NCBI GenBank assembly: GCA_002633005.1
Contig: NMRA01000346.1
Span: 131,165 to 195,164, forward strand
Source: Phoronis australis
Taxonomy: Eukaryota; Phoronida; Phoronidae
DNA: 64,000 bases
Reading direction: 5' to 3'
Below are positions 1-12,914 of the stretch, in pieces (position 1 is the first letter of the stretch; each line of letters starts with the position of its first letter). A model generated the notes under the pieces. The model saw only the letters and a list, made by a program, of their open reading frames with translations. It did not search any database and had not been told where the DNA came from. The position numbers were made by a program, and so were the translations under genes.

Positions 1-619
1 AATGTACACCCACGAAATTCGGACACTAGCGGAAACCCAAATTTGGAGGTCCGCCAAATTCGGACACCACAAAATGATATTTCGCGAGATTCGTCCAAGA
101 ATGAAATTTTTCTATTGGAATTAATTTTCAGTGTCCGAAAATCACGCGACTTTACCGTATCCGTGACCCCGCAGTAGCAAAATTTTTCTTCAACAAAAAT
201 ATGCCCACGCCCTCTCAAAATTTATGTCTGATGAGAAATGTAGTATGAAACTTAAACACGAAACAGCATTTAATTCAGTAGTGCACATGTTAATAGCAAC
301 AATGATGAAATAAAATTTCATTTGTCAGCCATAATGTATCATAAATTTGAGAGGTTCTATAATTCTATGTAAAGGCACGTCTATAGCTATTGGACCAATC
401 TTGCACCTTTTATTCAAAGAGTACCAATATTTCAATCAACACCGAGATAATCAGGTTAAATAAAAAAGTAGCTAACTTCAAACAGAAATAACGTTAATTT
501 AGTCCCTGGCAAGTCTAAGTATTAGAAGCAACCGACAGTCCCCATTCAGGTTAAAGTGCATGATCACGTTGCACTGATAACAGAAGGTAACCCACTGTGT
601 TAAGAAACATTAGCTGTGG

Positions 620-960
620 AAAAACGAAAACTGATTTAGGTCATTCTAAGCTGATACAATCAGTCTCATGACATTCCTTACCATGATAGGATTTTATTTC
701 CATAACCAATTTAAGTTGCAGCAATCTGTTTACCATTTTCGAATTCGCAATTTTAGAATTGGCTCAATAAACTCTGAAGTGATTTTCAAATGCCCAATGT
801 TAAGTTTGGCTAACCCCAATAAGCTCTGAATCGATTTCTCCGAGTCGCTGGTTTCGAATTTCTGGTTGGTAACGAAAATAGAATCCTATAAGGATAAGGA
901 ATATCATAAGAGCGATTTTATGCGAGTTAAAGGCCTACAGCAATTCATTTTTTGTATTTT
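620..960 (+). repeat. Dispersed repeat family B, copy 1
   Basis: Diverged copy of a repeat also seen at 2460-2830 and 21880-22140. Shared landmarks in the same order are a stretch like 'accatgataggattt', then 'aataaactctgaagtg', then 'ggttggtaacgaaa', then 'gattttatgcg'. Copies are clearly alignable but differ by many substitutions and small indels, so the family is old. No coding capacity, terminal repeats or target duplication were seen. Confidence 0.5.
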
Positions 961-2459
961 ACCAAAACAAGGTGAACTGCAGTATTTCATGCAAAACTCT
1001 CAGATTTTATAACGACATGATGCGTAAATGTGAACAAAACACAAGGTGTCACTACTGGGCTTCATACAGTTTATCTTGGACACTTCATAAGATAACAGGT
1101 TAAAACTCTCAGTTAAAACTCTAACGCGCTGTGATAAAACAGGGCATAGAAAGGTTGGCAGGGACAGGTAATATGCAAATAGATAATTGTCATGGTGACC
1201 AAGATAACCTCATTCTGAATCTCACTGGCTTGCAGTGAACACAGGTATGTATAAGTTACAAAATATGTGAACCTACATAGACACAATTCCTTGGACTATT
1301 TGGCACGTTTGGTTCCACAACCCTTTTTCATATTAAGAAAATATAAAATAATAAAAAATAATTACAGTACTGTCAATAATGAAGAAACTCAAAAATCTAG
1401 TCACAGACAAATGAAATTTGACGTTAAATCTCTGTAATTTTCAAATTTAACTTTGCCTTCTTGTGATGACTGATGTCAATAGACAGCAGCAGTATGGTGC
1501 AAATTCTAGACATTTATTAAATAACCCAGCGTATGTTAAAAAACAAGTTGTAACCCGAGATTTAGTATTTGAACTCACAAGTTGCTAATATTTAGAAATA
1601 GTTTGATATTTGGTTTTAAAAATAGCATACTATGTACCTTACAAATACAGTGGGATTTGTTTAATAGCTTTACTGTGTAGTTCCCCAAGGTGTGATAATT
1701 AGCTTAAGACAATGAACAGTCTCCTAACATAAACTTCTGCCCACAGGCGCTCACTGTCACATGCAAGTTGTCAACTTTAGCCAGTTGAGAGCCCTGCAGG
1801 ATCATTGCTCGTTTCGACCATAAAAGTGACATACGATAACTATGATTAAAACTGCACTCTCTACAGCCTCAGATGACCAAGATGGTTACACAAAGAATTT
1901 GTCTGCACTTGTTCATAAAAAGTAGTGACCACGGTTTATGCCTTTAGGCTTTCTGTAGTATTGATTCTGGTAAAAGTAGACAGGAATGATAAAATTTAGT
2001 GCACACAAATTTGAGAACCAATTGGCTGTCTGGAGGAAACAGGTTCTCAAAGTATGGGACAACTATACTTTACAGCGGAACCTGAACTACAACTTTACAC
2101 ACGCGCGCGTGCACCCACACAAACACACACAAACACAGAGCGTACCCTAGAAAAACTTGCACTAGTGCAACTTACCACACTTATAAGATTCTTTATGAAG
2201 GCGGTAGTATTATTTTTCCTATTTTCAGAAACAGTAAAAATGGCGTGCAGTAACTTGTCGGTAAAACAAATCTGTGACAATAAGTCATCCGCAAAATAAG
2301 GCAATTCAGAGATCATTTTCACGATATTTATCACTTTAGAGTATTCAAATACACAATTTTGTGTCTGCTTTAACCGAATTCTGTCTTTGAAAATGGATTA
2401 TCATGGACTCAGATATTCATGTACAACTTGCTCTCTTGCACTTTGCAGTTTACCAAACT

Positions 2460-2830
2460 AAAAAAACAAAAATCGAATTACCGGTAGGCCTTTTACTCTC
2501 ATAAAATCGGTCTCATAGTATTTCTAAGTGTGATAGGAGTCAGTTTCCATTACCAACTCAGGCCACAGGTAATAGGTACAAGTTCCCTTTTCAAGTTGGC
2601 AATTGTAGGGATGGCCAACCCCAATAAACTTTGAAGTGCTCTTGTGTGGTGTTGGTCTTGATAATCTTGTTGGTAACGGAATAGAAAACTATCATAGAAA
2701 GGACTTTTATGACAGATTTTATGCGTCCTCAATGCAGTAATTATCATACGCATCCAACAACTGTTAACTTTTTGTGATTGTGGGAGAAATGGAAAATATT
2801 CCACACCCAAAACTTGCATGAACAGATCTA
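2460..2830 (+). repeat. Dispersed repeat family B, copy 2
   Basis: Second copy of the family at 620-960. It starts near 'aaaatcgaattaccgg' and contains 'ggccaaccccaataaac' and 'gttggtaacggaatag'. These blocks are in the same order and orientation as in the other copies. Confidence 0.55.
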
Positions 2831-5800
2831 AATTAAATTAGTCAGAATCCTTGCGGCTTGAAAAAAATTATTATTAAAAATACCTGTGTCTAACTGACAA
2901 ATGAATAGAGAAGTGTAATGTCCTTTTCCTACCAAGTTAAATCCCTTATTAGTTAAGTGTCCACATAAATTGCAAAGCTCACTTCAGGGCTTCATCTAGG
3001 ATTTCGAACATAGGGTGTCCAAAATGGGTTCCCAATATTCCAGGGCGTCCATGATTCCAACGCCGAATTACCCCCCGTCCCCACCACCATTCACCAGTAA
3101 CCCCCCCCCNCAGTCTCGCGCTAGCCTTTGCCTCATACTCACCTGACTCAGTTGAACTACTTGATTGTGGTAATCGCGCGCGCGGACAAAGTTAACAGTA
3201 ACCACAAAGTGGAGTTGGAATTCTTCGCGTAAGTCACCTGAATTCCCGTATATATGCTTCATGGAAGATATACTTAGAAGCAGAAAGAGTCACTGAAGAA
3301 AGTAAGAGCCTTTTAGGTGCTAATTATAGGTGTAGAATGTATTTTCGACGAGGTGAAAACTTTACCAGTGAGCGGATTTCGCCTACCGCCCGTTTAAAAT
3401 ACACGGGACGAAATTAGTACAGAACGCGATAGAACGTATTGTAGCGCGAATCTGAAGTTCATTTGCCATAACAGCAATGCTTTTGGACATTTTTCGAACT
3501 AAACGGCTAAAAACTCGAAGACAATAACAGAATACACTCTGCTACCGTATTGGGCAAATGACCAAACAACAAGCTTTTGCCCCACTTCCCGTGACGTCAC
3601 AGTTAAGTCTCACATAATCTCGCGTTATTGTTATAAACTCGCAAAAGGCCTATTATCTTGACATTGCAATAGGGGATGCCAGTGATGGAAACCAAGAAGT
3701 GAATGTAAACACACTACCTTTTAATTGTAAATTTTTCTTGGCGTTATTATGGTAAATAGATAGGCAGGTAATATAATTTTTTATTTCCATCATGATTCAA
3801 AATGGTTCTTTACTGAACGCATTTCGGTTATTCATAACTGTACGTTTAGGTTGACAGGCATGAGATGAGCGTTAACTTGTGGAAGTTTTCCCAGGCAGCC
3901 AATCAGATGTTTGCTTTGCCTTCTGATCACCTAGCATGTGAACAACACTACATGAGAGCGGGCCTCACAGCAACACATGGTATAATGTCACCAATTTCTG
4001 AGAAAAAACGATTGTCAAAAATTAAGATCTTTTCATTGTTTAAAGGCTTCAAGTTCTAACATTGTAGTAAATGTCACAATTTCTCAAAACATTTACTTAT
4101 TTCGTACACAAATAATTACCAAAAGTGTCATTTTTCCATTTTTCAAAGGCTGGATTTGATTACTCACTGCAAGTACTTGAAAATTTACCAAAAGTTGTTT
4201 TACGACATCTACACAGTCCAAACCATGTAATAATGGGACTACAATTGTCTAAATCTTTAATATGTAGAGAAATTTGACGAAATAGAAGTTCGCATGTCTG
4301 CTTTATCGTGTGCTAAATAAAAGAATTACCAGAGATGGTACAGAAATCTTTAGGAGGACAAAATATTCATTCCGTGCTATTATCTTTTGTGAAAGAAAAG
4401 AAAAACAAAATTTCACTTATCGGTATAATCCACTTGTGCTCTATCACTGTACTTCCTAATAGGATGCACTGAGCATCAACGTGATGACACGCACCACATA
4501 CTAAGTTACCATGCTGGGCACTCAGCAGGAACTACCAACAGTTCCCATGCAGACCAGTCAAATCAGCAGGATTCCCGCTATGGACATTTCACAGCAATCA
4601 GATGCAAATACCTACTAGTATACAGCTTTTTCATGCATTCCAACATTTATCCCATGCTGACAGTTTTAATAATTAATGAAACCACCGGCCATATATGCAA
4701 CCCCTCAGAAACCTTTTTAGGTTGGAGAATTAAATCAGACCACAATGGTTGTTTGTTCTGTTTTTGGGTTCCAGTCCTGAGAACACCAGGATTTCCTGAA
4801 AGTGAGGTGCTGGCACCTCACACTGGCCATGCTTTAAATGATACAATTAATTATTTGTTTTCAAAATATGATTTGTTCACAAGCAATGGAATCTGACCAC
4901 AAGTTTACTTAAAAACTGAGAAATGACAATTTCCTGATCACGGACAGAGAAATAGAAGACCTTCCGCATTAGACCATAAATCCCTGCAAAAAAATGCCAA
5001 GTATGACAACACTGTTCCCCTTTCCTGTCTCAAGGGACCCTTGACTGCTCTGCTTATAGTTAGATCAAGAAGCAGAAACAAATCAGCCTTCAAGTCTTCT
5101 AACGCATGAAACTGCTTTATAAAACCCAGGTTAATATTTAACATTTGTTTCATACATTGATCTTTAAATCAAACAAATGTCAACCATAACACAGGCCTAG
5201 GACAGGTCAGCTGACGGTTAGTGATAAGATAGTATACCTGAATTTTATCACAGGTGATGTTCATTATGCAGATAGTCTTTTACAAGAGAGACATATGGCT
5301 TCTTTGGGGACTTACAGGAGTCACAAAATTTCTGAATGGAACACGTTTTCCCCAACAGTGTAACTTAAGAAATATTTCTAAAAATGACACAAGTTAAGAC
5401 AGATGTAGACTTTATATTCAAATAAGTCAAGCGGCGTGGCGGTAAATTTACCTGTAGAAGCAATCAATAACTTCGTTCCGTATATGGTTTCATCATGAGT
5501 AATTAGAGAGTCTAAATCAGGCCTTCATCAAGTGGGAGTCCAATGGAAACCTCGACTCAAATTTAGACAACCTCAACTAACATTTTGACAGGCATGCCCA
5601 AAATAAGTTGGTTAAGATGACAAGTTAAGACCGGAAACATTTATAGCTGCAAGTTTCCATGGCAACATACCATGCCATAATGGCAATTTGACTCATAGTA
5701 CACCATGAGAAATTGGGATACCCAATACGCACACCTTATTTTTTGAAATCCTGTACGAACCTCAAAGAACCTAGACTGAGGGTTCCACAGCAAAATACAA

Positions 5801-7949
5801 AGTTAAGCTAAGGTTTTATAATATGGAGCAGCACAGGACATTGTAAGAATGCAAATAAGTAAACAGTGTAAGTACTACTGTATAGGATACCACAAAGAAA
5901 AAGTGGAATGCCATTTTGTCAAATTTCTCAAATTAATTTGTGTTCATTGTGTGGTTTATACCTCATGTACCTATCACAAACCATGGATTCTTCTAGAAAC
6001 ACAAGGCTATGAGTCAATTAACCCATGGGGCATCAATTTTTTCTCCTTGATTCAAATTGGGGTGGAATTTTAATTGTGTGATATTATCTGGTACCTCAGG
6101 ACTGCTTGCCCCCCCCCCCCCATCACTAAATGACGAACCAGGGAAATGGAAATGCATTTCAAAACTAAACACATCAATCCAGGATTGAGATCTCTGTATT
6201 TTCGCAGACCTCACATCACAAACAATGTTGTTGAAGTCACTGATGTTAGATTTGATCAGCTTCTCCGCATAGCATTGCCTTCGAATCTGAATGCAATGAG
6301 TATCATTCAAGACAAAATAGGATGCAATTCATACATGCCCATTGGCCTCAGCTGAGCAATCACAATGCACCAATTATGTAATGGTTTTAAATGTAGCAAC
6401 CCTAAAACAAAATGGAAAATGAACTTTTTTCTAAAAGTTTAACTTTATCCCAAGCTGAAGACGTTTTCCTACTATTGGCTATCACACACAATCACAGGTT
6501 TCACATCGTAACCATAGCTGTTATTAAAATATACTTATATTATAAAATCAATTAACAGTGCATTCATTTGAAATTTCAATATGAAGCACAGTTGCTTTCT
6601 TAAAATCAATAATTACGTAAGTGACATTTTATCGTTCCATATGATATTTCCTTCAAGCTGATGAAACCCCACTGGCAGCCAAAAAGACTGCATGTAACAT
6701 GTTGATTTAGATCATGTACCGTTAAAAATTCTTTTGACTGGGTCATTGTATTGTAGATATCAAAAATTCTTGCTCGAAACCATGCTTGGAGTGTCAGGTC
6801 AACACAACTTGCTGGGCTGATCAGGAGCAGTAAGGAACAGTCAGTTCTTGACAAACCCACAAATTATTTCTGATCAAAGTAGAAAGAAACAATAAGGTCT
6901 ATTTCTTAACGACGAGCAGTCTAAACCAAACGTTCTGATCTTTTATGATGGACCACGGGATGCATTTTCAAATTAGACCTAGTGTTGCCACGCATTGGCT
7001 ACATACCTCAATACAAAGTCCAGGTTGATAACAAATTTTTCAGAACCTTTCCATCACTGATAAGGGTTTTCACTTGGTTTTAATCAAGTTAAGTTTGAAG
7101 CCACCTAAATATCAGTTGATGCAAATTATAAGCTGCGCCCTAGCTAGTTCCTCCAGCAACTGGGGTTAGTTAAGTGCCCATCTAGAAAAGGCTTAAAGTT
7201 AGTGTCAATGCCAATACAGATCAATTTGGAATTTTTATTTAGAAAGCTGATCTGACAGTTGATCATACAGCAAATCAACTGATTACAAAAAGCATTCACT
7301 AAGTCCTCTTACAGGTAGTTGCTATACTATTAACATAGGATATGTTAATGATCTGTCTAATCATGTGCAATCACCACACCTGACCAGAGACTGACATTAA
7401 ATCATGTGATTGGAATGTAAACCTCTCTTGATTATGAGGTCATGTAATGAATAGGCAAGTGTGATGTCCACTCCAGGCCGTTTGACTTGATTTTGGGGCT
7501 CCATTCTCCTTTAAAAGTATTTTAAAATCATGCAAATTTCCCTCACCAGGCCAAAAAATCACCTCCAATGATTAATAAATTCTCCTTTTAGTCCTTCAAA
7601 TTGCCCGCGACCTTAGGGGATACCCCTCATCCACTCCTCCCAGAAAGCACAAGTACGTTACCCCCTTTTCTTCTCAGGTTAAATAGGGCCCTGACGTCTG
7701 AAGGATGTTTCAAGACTTTCAGACAACAGATCAGAATGCGATCTGCCTTCTGATTGGATGTCCATGAATGCTGTTAACATCAGTATTTGAAAATGATGCA
7801 CAACATGTGACAATATCAGATAACTTCATTTCTAGTCAGAGCAAGTGGTTGTCATCAGTGGTATAGTCGAATGACACAATGGTTTTTCATAAACTTACTT
7901 TTTTCAGCTAGGGGATGCATCACCCATCCCCTGGACATGTCACACATCC

Positions 7950-8180
7950 CAGGGCTTGGAGTGACCAATGACAAAAAAGAGGGAAAATTTCCAGGTGGTG
8001 TATTTTTCCACAAACAAATAGTCTTGTGTGATAGAAATAGCTATTTTGGTGATAAAATTTTACTGAAATAGACGTTTTTGCGTGAATAAAGTCAAAATAG
8101 TGATAAAGGGTTGAAAAAAGAGGAAAAATGAAAATCAAAAAAGAGGAAATCCTCTTAAAAGAGGAAAATTCCAAGCCCTG
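7950..8180. mobile_element. Small non-autonomous hAT-like element (MITE)
   Basis: Begins with CAGGGCTTGGA and ends with its inverse TCCAAGCCCTG, giving a perfect 11-bp terminal inverted repeat around 231 bp. A CAGGGCTYGA-type terminus is common for hAT-superfamily elements of marine invertebrates. Inside is a purine-rich motif (aagaggaaaa) repeated several times and no coding sequence. The flanking 8-mers (acacatcc and acatacat) match only partly, so the expected 8-bp target duplication is not clean. Confidence 0.5.
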
Positions 8181-8538
8181 ACATACATTTAGTAAATTCA
8201 AAATAGTTTGTTTTAAAACATTTTTACTGTAATAGTTTCAGGAAAAATAAAGAACCTTGATATGCACTAATCAAGCGCATTTAGTATTCTTGCTTGTATA
8301 CTTCTAGGATTACACCGATACTCAATAAAATTTAATATTTGTGTTCACTTAGCGGCAAAAAGAATGACAATTTTATTATCAGTTGCTGAATAAAGTCACG
8401 GCAACAACGAGACTATTCCATGAAAAAAGTCCACTCCGAATCTGTGTATTCCACCTATTTTTGTCATAGTAAACTAAAGTCTCCACAAAACAAAAAACTT
8501 CAGTTATTTTGCCAATGCCTTTTGGTTAAAGCGATATT

Positions 8539-9392
8539 ACTTTAAACTGCAGAATACAGTGTTCTCCGCAACAGAAAATTCAAACTCGACTGGAATTATA
8601 AATTTAAGGAAAAACTTTGATAGTCCATGTCTGTAATGTGAGGATTTTTGTGTTAAGTCTTGGAATTTATGCATTAAAACGATTTGAAATATTTACAGGT
8701 GACTGATCTTTCATGAGTTGAAAATCGTTGCACAGATTTTCAAACTCGACGCAAGTAAACCAAACACATTGTGAGAAAATCCGACGTCGCGACGAGTCAA
8801 AACAGGCTGTGTAGGGGACTGGACTAAATCAAAGTGTGCCAGGAATTTATGAGGACATTTCTGTTCCTAAACTAAAGTCCATTATACTATTTGACAAAAT
8901 GCTTAATACAATTTCCAAGGGTGTTCAAACATTCCTGGTGAAAGTCAAACAATTGGAATTTCAAATATCTATCAGTGGTTTGAAATGGCTGAATGATTGA
9001 TTCGATGGATTTCAATAGTTACTGGACATGGCATTGCTAATAACACAGTCAAGGTCAAGAAAAAACAGACTTTTCAAAATGATTCACTGACAGTTTGAAT
9101 AGGAACATTTTCCACTGCTGTGCACTCAATAGGTGAATAACTGCAGTTTGGTTTACTGGCATGCAAATATAGCCATGCTTCTTCAACAATCCATACTCAC
9201 AACTGTTACACAATTCTTGGTATAAAATCACATTGGAAGCCAAAACAAACTGAGGTTCACTTGACTAGTTGATCATTGAACGTTACGAATTCACACTGAC
9301 ACCTTGTGACCAAGGCCACAAACAAAAGAGACAAACATGGGGTAGCAGGGAACATTTTAGAGAAACATAGATATGGGTGAATAACCCACTCA
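8539..9392. repeat. Tandem segmental duplication, copy 1 (854 bp)
   Basis: Matches 9557-10410 at a constant offset of 1018 bp with only scattered substitutions and no net insertion or deletion. For example, position 9081 reads aaaatgattc where the partner reads aaattgattc. The copy ends immediately before an undetermined base at 9393. This is either a recent local duplication or two haplotypes assembled end to end. Confidence 0.85.
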
Positions 9393-9556
9393 NCGATGAT
9401 CTAAAAAATCTATTTTGGCGCGTTAAAATGGCGGGAAAATTTTGCGACCTGGCATTTACGAATGCGAGCGGGATTTTGAAAATGCGACCTGGGATTTTGG
9501 CTAGGTCGCAAAATGCGACCTGGCGATTTTAATAGCGTCGAGCCCTGTAAAGCGTT
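9393..9556 (-). mobile_element. Spacer between duplicated copies with a hAT-like terminus
   Basis: This 164-bp spacer starts with an N and contains several copies of the word 'gcgacctgg' or its complement, including a local inverted pair around 9508-9530. It finishes with TCGAGCCCTG at 9538-9547. Read on the minus strand that is CAGGGCTCGA, a typical hAT-type terminus. Only one end is visible, so it may be a truncated element or half of an element lost at an assembly join. Confidence 0.35.
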
Positions 9557-10410
9557 ACTTTAAACTGCAGAATACAGTGTTCTCCGCAACAGAAAATTCA
9601 AACTCAACTGGAATTATAAATTTAAGGAAAAACTTTGATAGTCCATGTCTGTACTGTGAGGATTTTTGTGTTAAGTCTTGGAATTTATGCATTAAAACGA
9701 TTTGAAATATTTACAGGTGACTGATCTTTCATGAGTTGAAAATCGTTGCACAGATTTTCAAACTCGATGCAAGTAAACCAAACACATTGTGAGAAAATCC
9801 CACGTGGTGACGAGTCAAAACAGGCTGTGTAGGGGACTGGACTAAATCAAAGTGTGCCAGGAATTTATGAGTACATTTCTGTTCCTAAACTAAAGTCCAT
9901 TATACTATTTGACAAAATGCTTAATACAATTTCCAAGGGTGTTCAAACATTCCTGGTGAAATTCAAACATTTGGAATTTCAAATATCTATCAGTGGTTTG
10001 AAATGGCTGAATGATTGATTCGATGGATTTCAATAGTTACTGGACATGGCATTGCTAATAACACAGTCAAGGTCAAGAAAAAACAGACTTTTCAAATTGA
10101 TTCACTGACAGTTTGAATAGGAACATTTTCCACTGCTGTGCACTCAATAGGTGAATAACTGCAGTTTGGTTTACTGGCATGCAAATATAGCCATGCTTCT
10201 TCAACAATCCATACTCACAACTGTTACACAATTCTTGGTATAAAATCACATTGGAAGCCAAAACAAACTGAGGTTCACTTGACTAGTTGATCATTGAACG
10301 TTACGAATTCACACTGACACCTTGTGACCAAGGCCACAAACAAAAGAGACAAACATGGGGTAGCAGGGAACATTTTAGAGAAACATAGATATGGGTGAAT
10401 AACCCACTCA
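9557..10410. repeat. Tandem segmental duplication, copy 2 (854 bp)
   Basis: Near-identical partner of 8539-9392. Both copies contain a 62-codon minus-strand open frame that differs by a single residue (His to Gln). With so few differences overall, conservation of this frame is not evidence for coding. Confidence 0.85.
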
Positions 10411-11287
10411 CTCTCAAGTTTATTGACTATATTTAGTCATTGGTTGGATATAACAGTCCCTGTTTTTGAGAACCAGGCAATCACTGAATAACGGGCCCAT
10501 TATTCAGTGGATGAAAGTGGTTCACAAAATTCAAAATCAGGGGCCGCTATGTCTGACCTGTTCCCTAGTTTGGAGGACCTTTGGGGTAAGTTAGTTTAGG
10601 TCCTTTAACTCCTTTTTGCTTCCTGTTTCAATGGGCCTGATGCCCAAGTTAAGCAATCACATTGATTTTTGGGGCCTGGGCCAACGACCTCAGGGGCGTG
10701 CACCTAAAATTATCCCTGGGGCTGGCGATTACTCCATTGACTTTCGACGAAGTGCTAACTAGTAATGTAGTTAAACAACAAAGAACTAATTACAATACAT
10801 TTTTAAGTAAACAATGGTAACCATTTTAACCATCATTACAAAAGTAGGGCCATGGAGGCACGGAGCACATTAAATTTTTGGCCGTTTGCAAGGCTTTTCA
10901 TTTGAGATTCATTTTTAAATTTTCCCAAAAAAACAATTTTGATTTTGTAGCATTTGTTGTCTCAGTGGTTACTGACATTATTTGTTTAAAATATGTGGCT
11001 TCAATACCGTTGATAGAACAGCAGGCCTAACTTTGACAAGATTCAGACGACTGGCAGAAAACACAAAAATAAAGACTGGCCTTATAACCAAAGCAAACAA
11101 ATTCCAATAATAGCCCAAGCCTCATTTATCTGCTTATTTACGTGAGTAACTGTACTTCTAAATTTCCTAGAAAATGCATTGTTACGGTTAGGCCTACGGG
11201 TTTGGCTTGAAAAATGGCTAAATATGACTTTAGTAAATAAAGCGTAGTCCTATTAGTGACGGCATAATTGTCGTTTGGTTTCCTTAC

Positions 11288-12016
11288 CTGTGACATAACA
11301 TCTTCGTCCACCTCTTGCTCAGGTTCGGCCCAGTCCACGGCGATCTGGTGTCCCCACAGCTGAATTCTGCCGGGGATTAATTTCCTTCTCGCCATGGCGG
11401 CCGCCCTGTGGCTCTCATACTCGACAAACGCGAATCCTCTGTTCTTCGTCTTATCCGTGGCACTTGGATAGACAATTACATCGACAACACCTTCGGTGAC
11501 CTTTTCCATTTCTTCTAGGATTTCTTCTTTGTGTTTGTTCTTTGGAATTCCGCCAACAAAAAGGCGACAATTGTCGACACTCATACACACCCCCAAAAGG
11601 CGACCTTTCTGGATTTCGTAGTTGTTGAGTTCTTTCACGGCTCGTCTGGCATCTTGTTTGTTTGTATACATAACAAAACAATAGCCCCGGTTGGATCCAC
11701 TGAAGTCCATCATCAATCGAAGTTCGTATATTTTTCCGCATTTTTCGAAGATCGGCACCAGCGTATCTTCGAAAATGTTGCGTGGAATTTTCCCCACGAA
11801 AATTTCGCAACCTCTCGGCGGGGGTGTCCCTTCCCAGCTCGGCGGTGGACCACCATATTTTCGCTGCCCGTTCTCCTGAATCATTCCAAATCCTGTGCGC
11901 TCCATAAGTGCCAATAATGCCGCTTCGTTTGGTTGGCCAGCAACTCCAGGAGGGAGAGAGCTTTTATCGTGCACGCCGTTCTGAGCCATGTCCGCCGTCG
12001 CTGAACCCGCGGTCAT
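11288..12016 (-). CDS. RBM47: RBM47-like RNA-binding protein, first coding exon (RRM1 and RRM2)
   Basis: Encodes 243 residues of an RNA-binding protein of the A1CF/RBM46/RBM47 family, whose vertebrate members act in APOBEC1-dependent C-to-U editing and in splicing and mRNA stability. After a short N-terminus comes the family block [12 protein letters not shown] (about 48-59). RRM1 follows at 70-147 (RNP2 IFVGKI, RNP1 RGYCFVMY) and RRM2 at 150-232 (RNP2 LFVGGI, RNP1 RGFAFVEY), then the VDWAEPE linker. The N-terminal block [19 protein letters not shown] resembles RBM47 more than A1CF. I chose the ATG at 12014-12016: it begins M-T-A as RBM47 does and has the better context. Another ATG lies directly before it, and the frame stays open to 12124, but a TATA-like box at 12101-12106 argues against that far start. 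The exon ends in phase 0 at a CAG/GTAAGG donor (11287). RRM3 and the C-terminus are not in view. Confidence 0.93.
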
Positions 12017-12100
12017 CATGGACTTTGGATTTCTGTTCACAGATAACTCAACTACACCGAGCGCGTGCGTTGGTTGTAGATATCGGATACTATCAAATCG

Positions 12101-12180
12101 TATATACTCATGTAAAACTGTCACAGTACATTTGATTGGTTAAAAGTTACTCTATGCAGTGTATCCCAGTATTTGATTGG
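12101..12180 (-). promoter_or_regulatory. Probable promoter of the RBM47-like gene: TATA-like box and two CCAAT boxes
   Basis: On the minus strand a TATATA motif lies at 12101-12106, about 85 bp upstream of the chosen ATG. Two CCAAT motifs in the same orientation lie further upstream at 12135-12139 and 12176-12180, each inside a nearly identical TTAACCAATCAAA block. Spacing (CCAAT about 30 and 70 bp upstream of TATA) fits a conventional promoter. Placement is by sequence only. A splice acceptor in the 5' UTR near 12031 is also conceivable, and that would put the true promoter elsewhere. Confidence 0.4.
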
Positions 12181-12753
12181 TTAACTTTTACAAAACTTAC
12201 GACATTCCTATTTGGGGCTTCAATGACGCCAAAACAGATTTAGCGTTATGTCCACATCCAATAAACCCAATTCTTTTGTTGTTGTAAATGCGTCTTTAAA
12301 GCTAATATTGCGTAATTACAAAACAAACATCATGACAGGTACAATACCACGCGACCGAGCGCGTCAAACAAAGAAATTGGCTGTCTGCTAAATAGGCCTA
12401 ATGCAGAGCCGTGAGGTCTCCGGACTTCGTGGCATTGGCCTGCGCTGTAAGACTCCCAGGTGTGCCTGCGGTAGGGCATGAACGCTCGCGAGAGGTCTCA
12501 GACCAAGTTCGTTGTTGGTGGCGGCACGGGGGAGGAATTGTCGGTGGCGAAAAGGCGAAGAGAAAATTTTCCCACGCCAATATTCTGGTAAATTTACGTG
12601 GCGTCAACTAGAACCCGGCAAGCAGTAGCCTTATCCCCTGCCCCACTTATGAAGTTGACGTAGAAAGCAAAGGGGACTGGGAGAGTACGTACCTCTCAAT
12701 AATTTGCAGGCGTGGGGAGAAGGTGATCACTAGGCCAATAGGCTTAGGGTGGT

Positions 12754-12914
12754 TAGGGGCGGATCCAGGATTTTTAGCGGTTGGGGGGTCAGGGCAGAGT
12801 TTTAGCCAGGTTTTTGCCAGTCAGACATCCGCACACCCGAACTGCCAAATGGAATGTGGTAGAAATTTAGGAGGGTATAGCCCCTTTGTGCCCACCCCCT
12901 AAATCCGCCACTGG
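12754..12914. mobile_element. Short TIR element, family C, copy 1 (161 bp)
   Basis: Starts TAGGGGCGGATCCAGG and ends CCCCCTAAATCCGCCACTG, whose inverse matches the start imperfectly over about 16 bp. A second copy of almost the same length is at 49717-49876. The TA at the outer ends is compatible with a Tc1/mariner-type target site. No coding sequence. Confidence 0.6.

Larger units (their letters stand above)
1..7949. other. No recognisable gene; probable first intron of the RBM47-like gene
   Basis: AT-rich sequence with only short chance open frames. The RBM47-like exon at 11288-12016 is on the minus strand and ends in a splice donor, so its next exon must lie at lower coordinates. I looked for a third RRM (an ILYVRNL-like strand and a DYAFVHF-like strand) on the minus strand and did not find it, so that exon is probably beyond the left edge or too diverged for me to see. 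The stretch holds two copies of a dispersed repeat (about 620-960 and 2460-2830), a short GT/CA-rich run near 2098-2140, and a C-homopolymer ending in an undetermined base at 3110. Confidence 0.5.

Noticed and set aside
9055-9243. 62-codon minus-strand frame conserved in two copies (also 10073-10261)
   Set aside because: Conserved only because the whole 854-bp segment is duplicated; no motif, no splice sites.
1-11137. Third RRM exon of the RBM47-like gene
   Set aside because: Looked for on the minus strand using conserved RRM3 words and not found; not reported as a feature.
11451-11917. Open frames of 119 and 128 codons overlapping the RBM47-like exon
   Set aside because: Shadow frames of a strongly supported RRM coding exon.
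12017-12124. 36-codon N-terminal extension of the RBM47-like frame
   Set aside because: It overlaps the TATA-like box, lacks similarity to family N-termini, and the ATG at 12016 starts M-T-A as RBM47 does.
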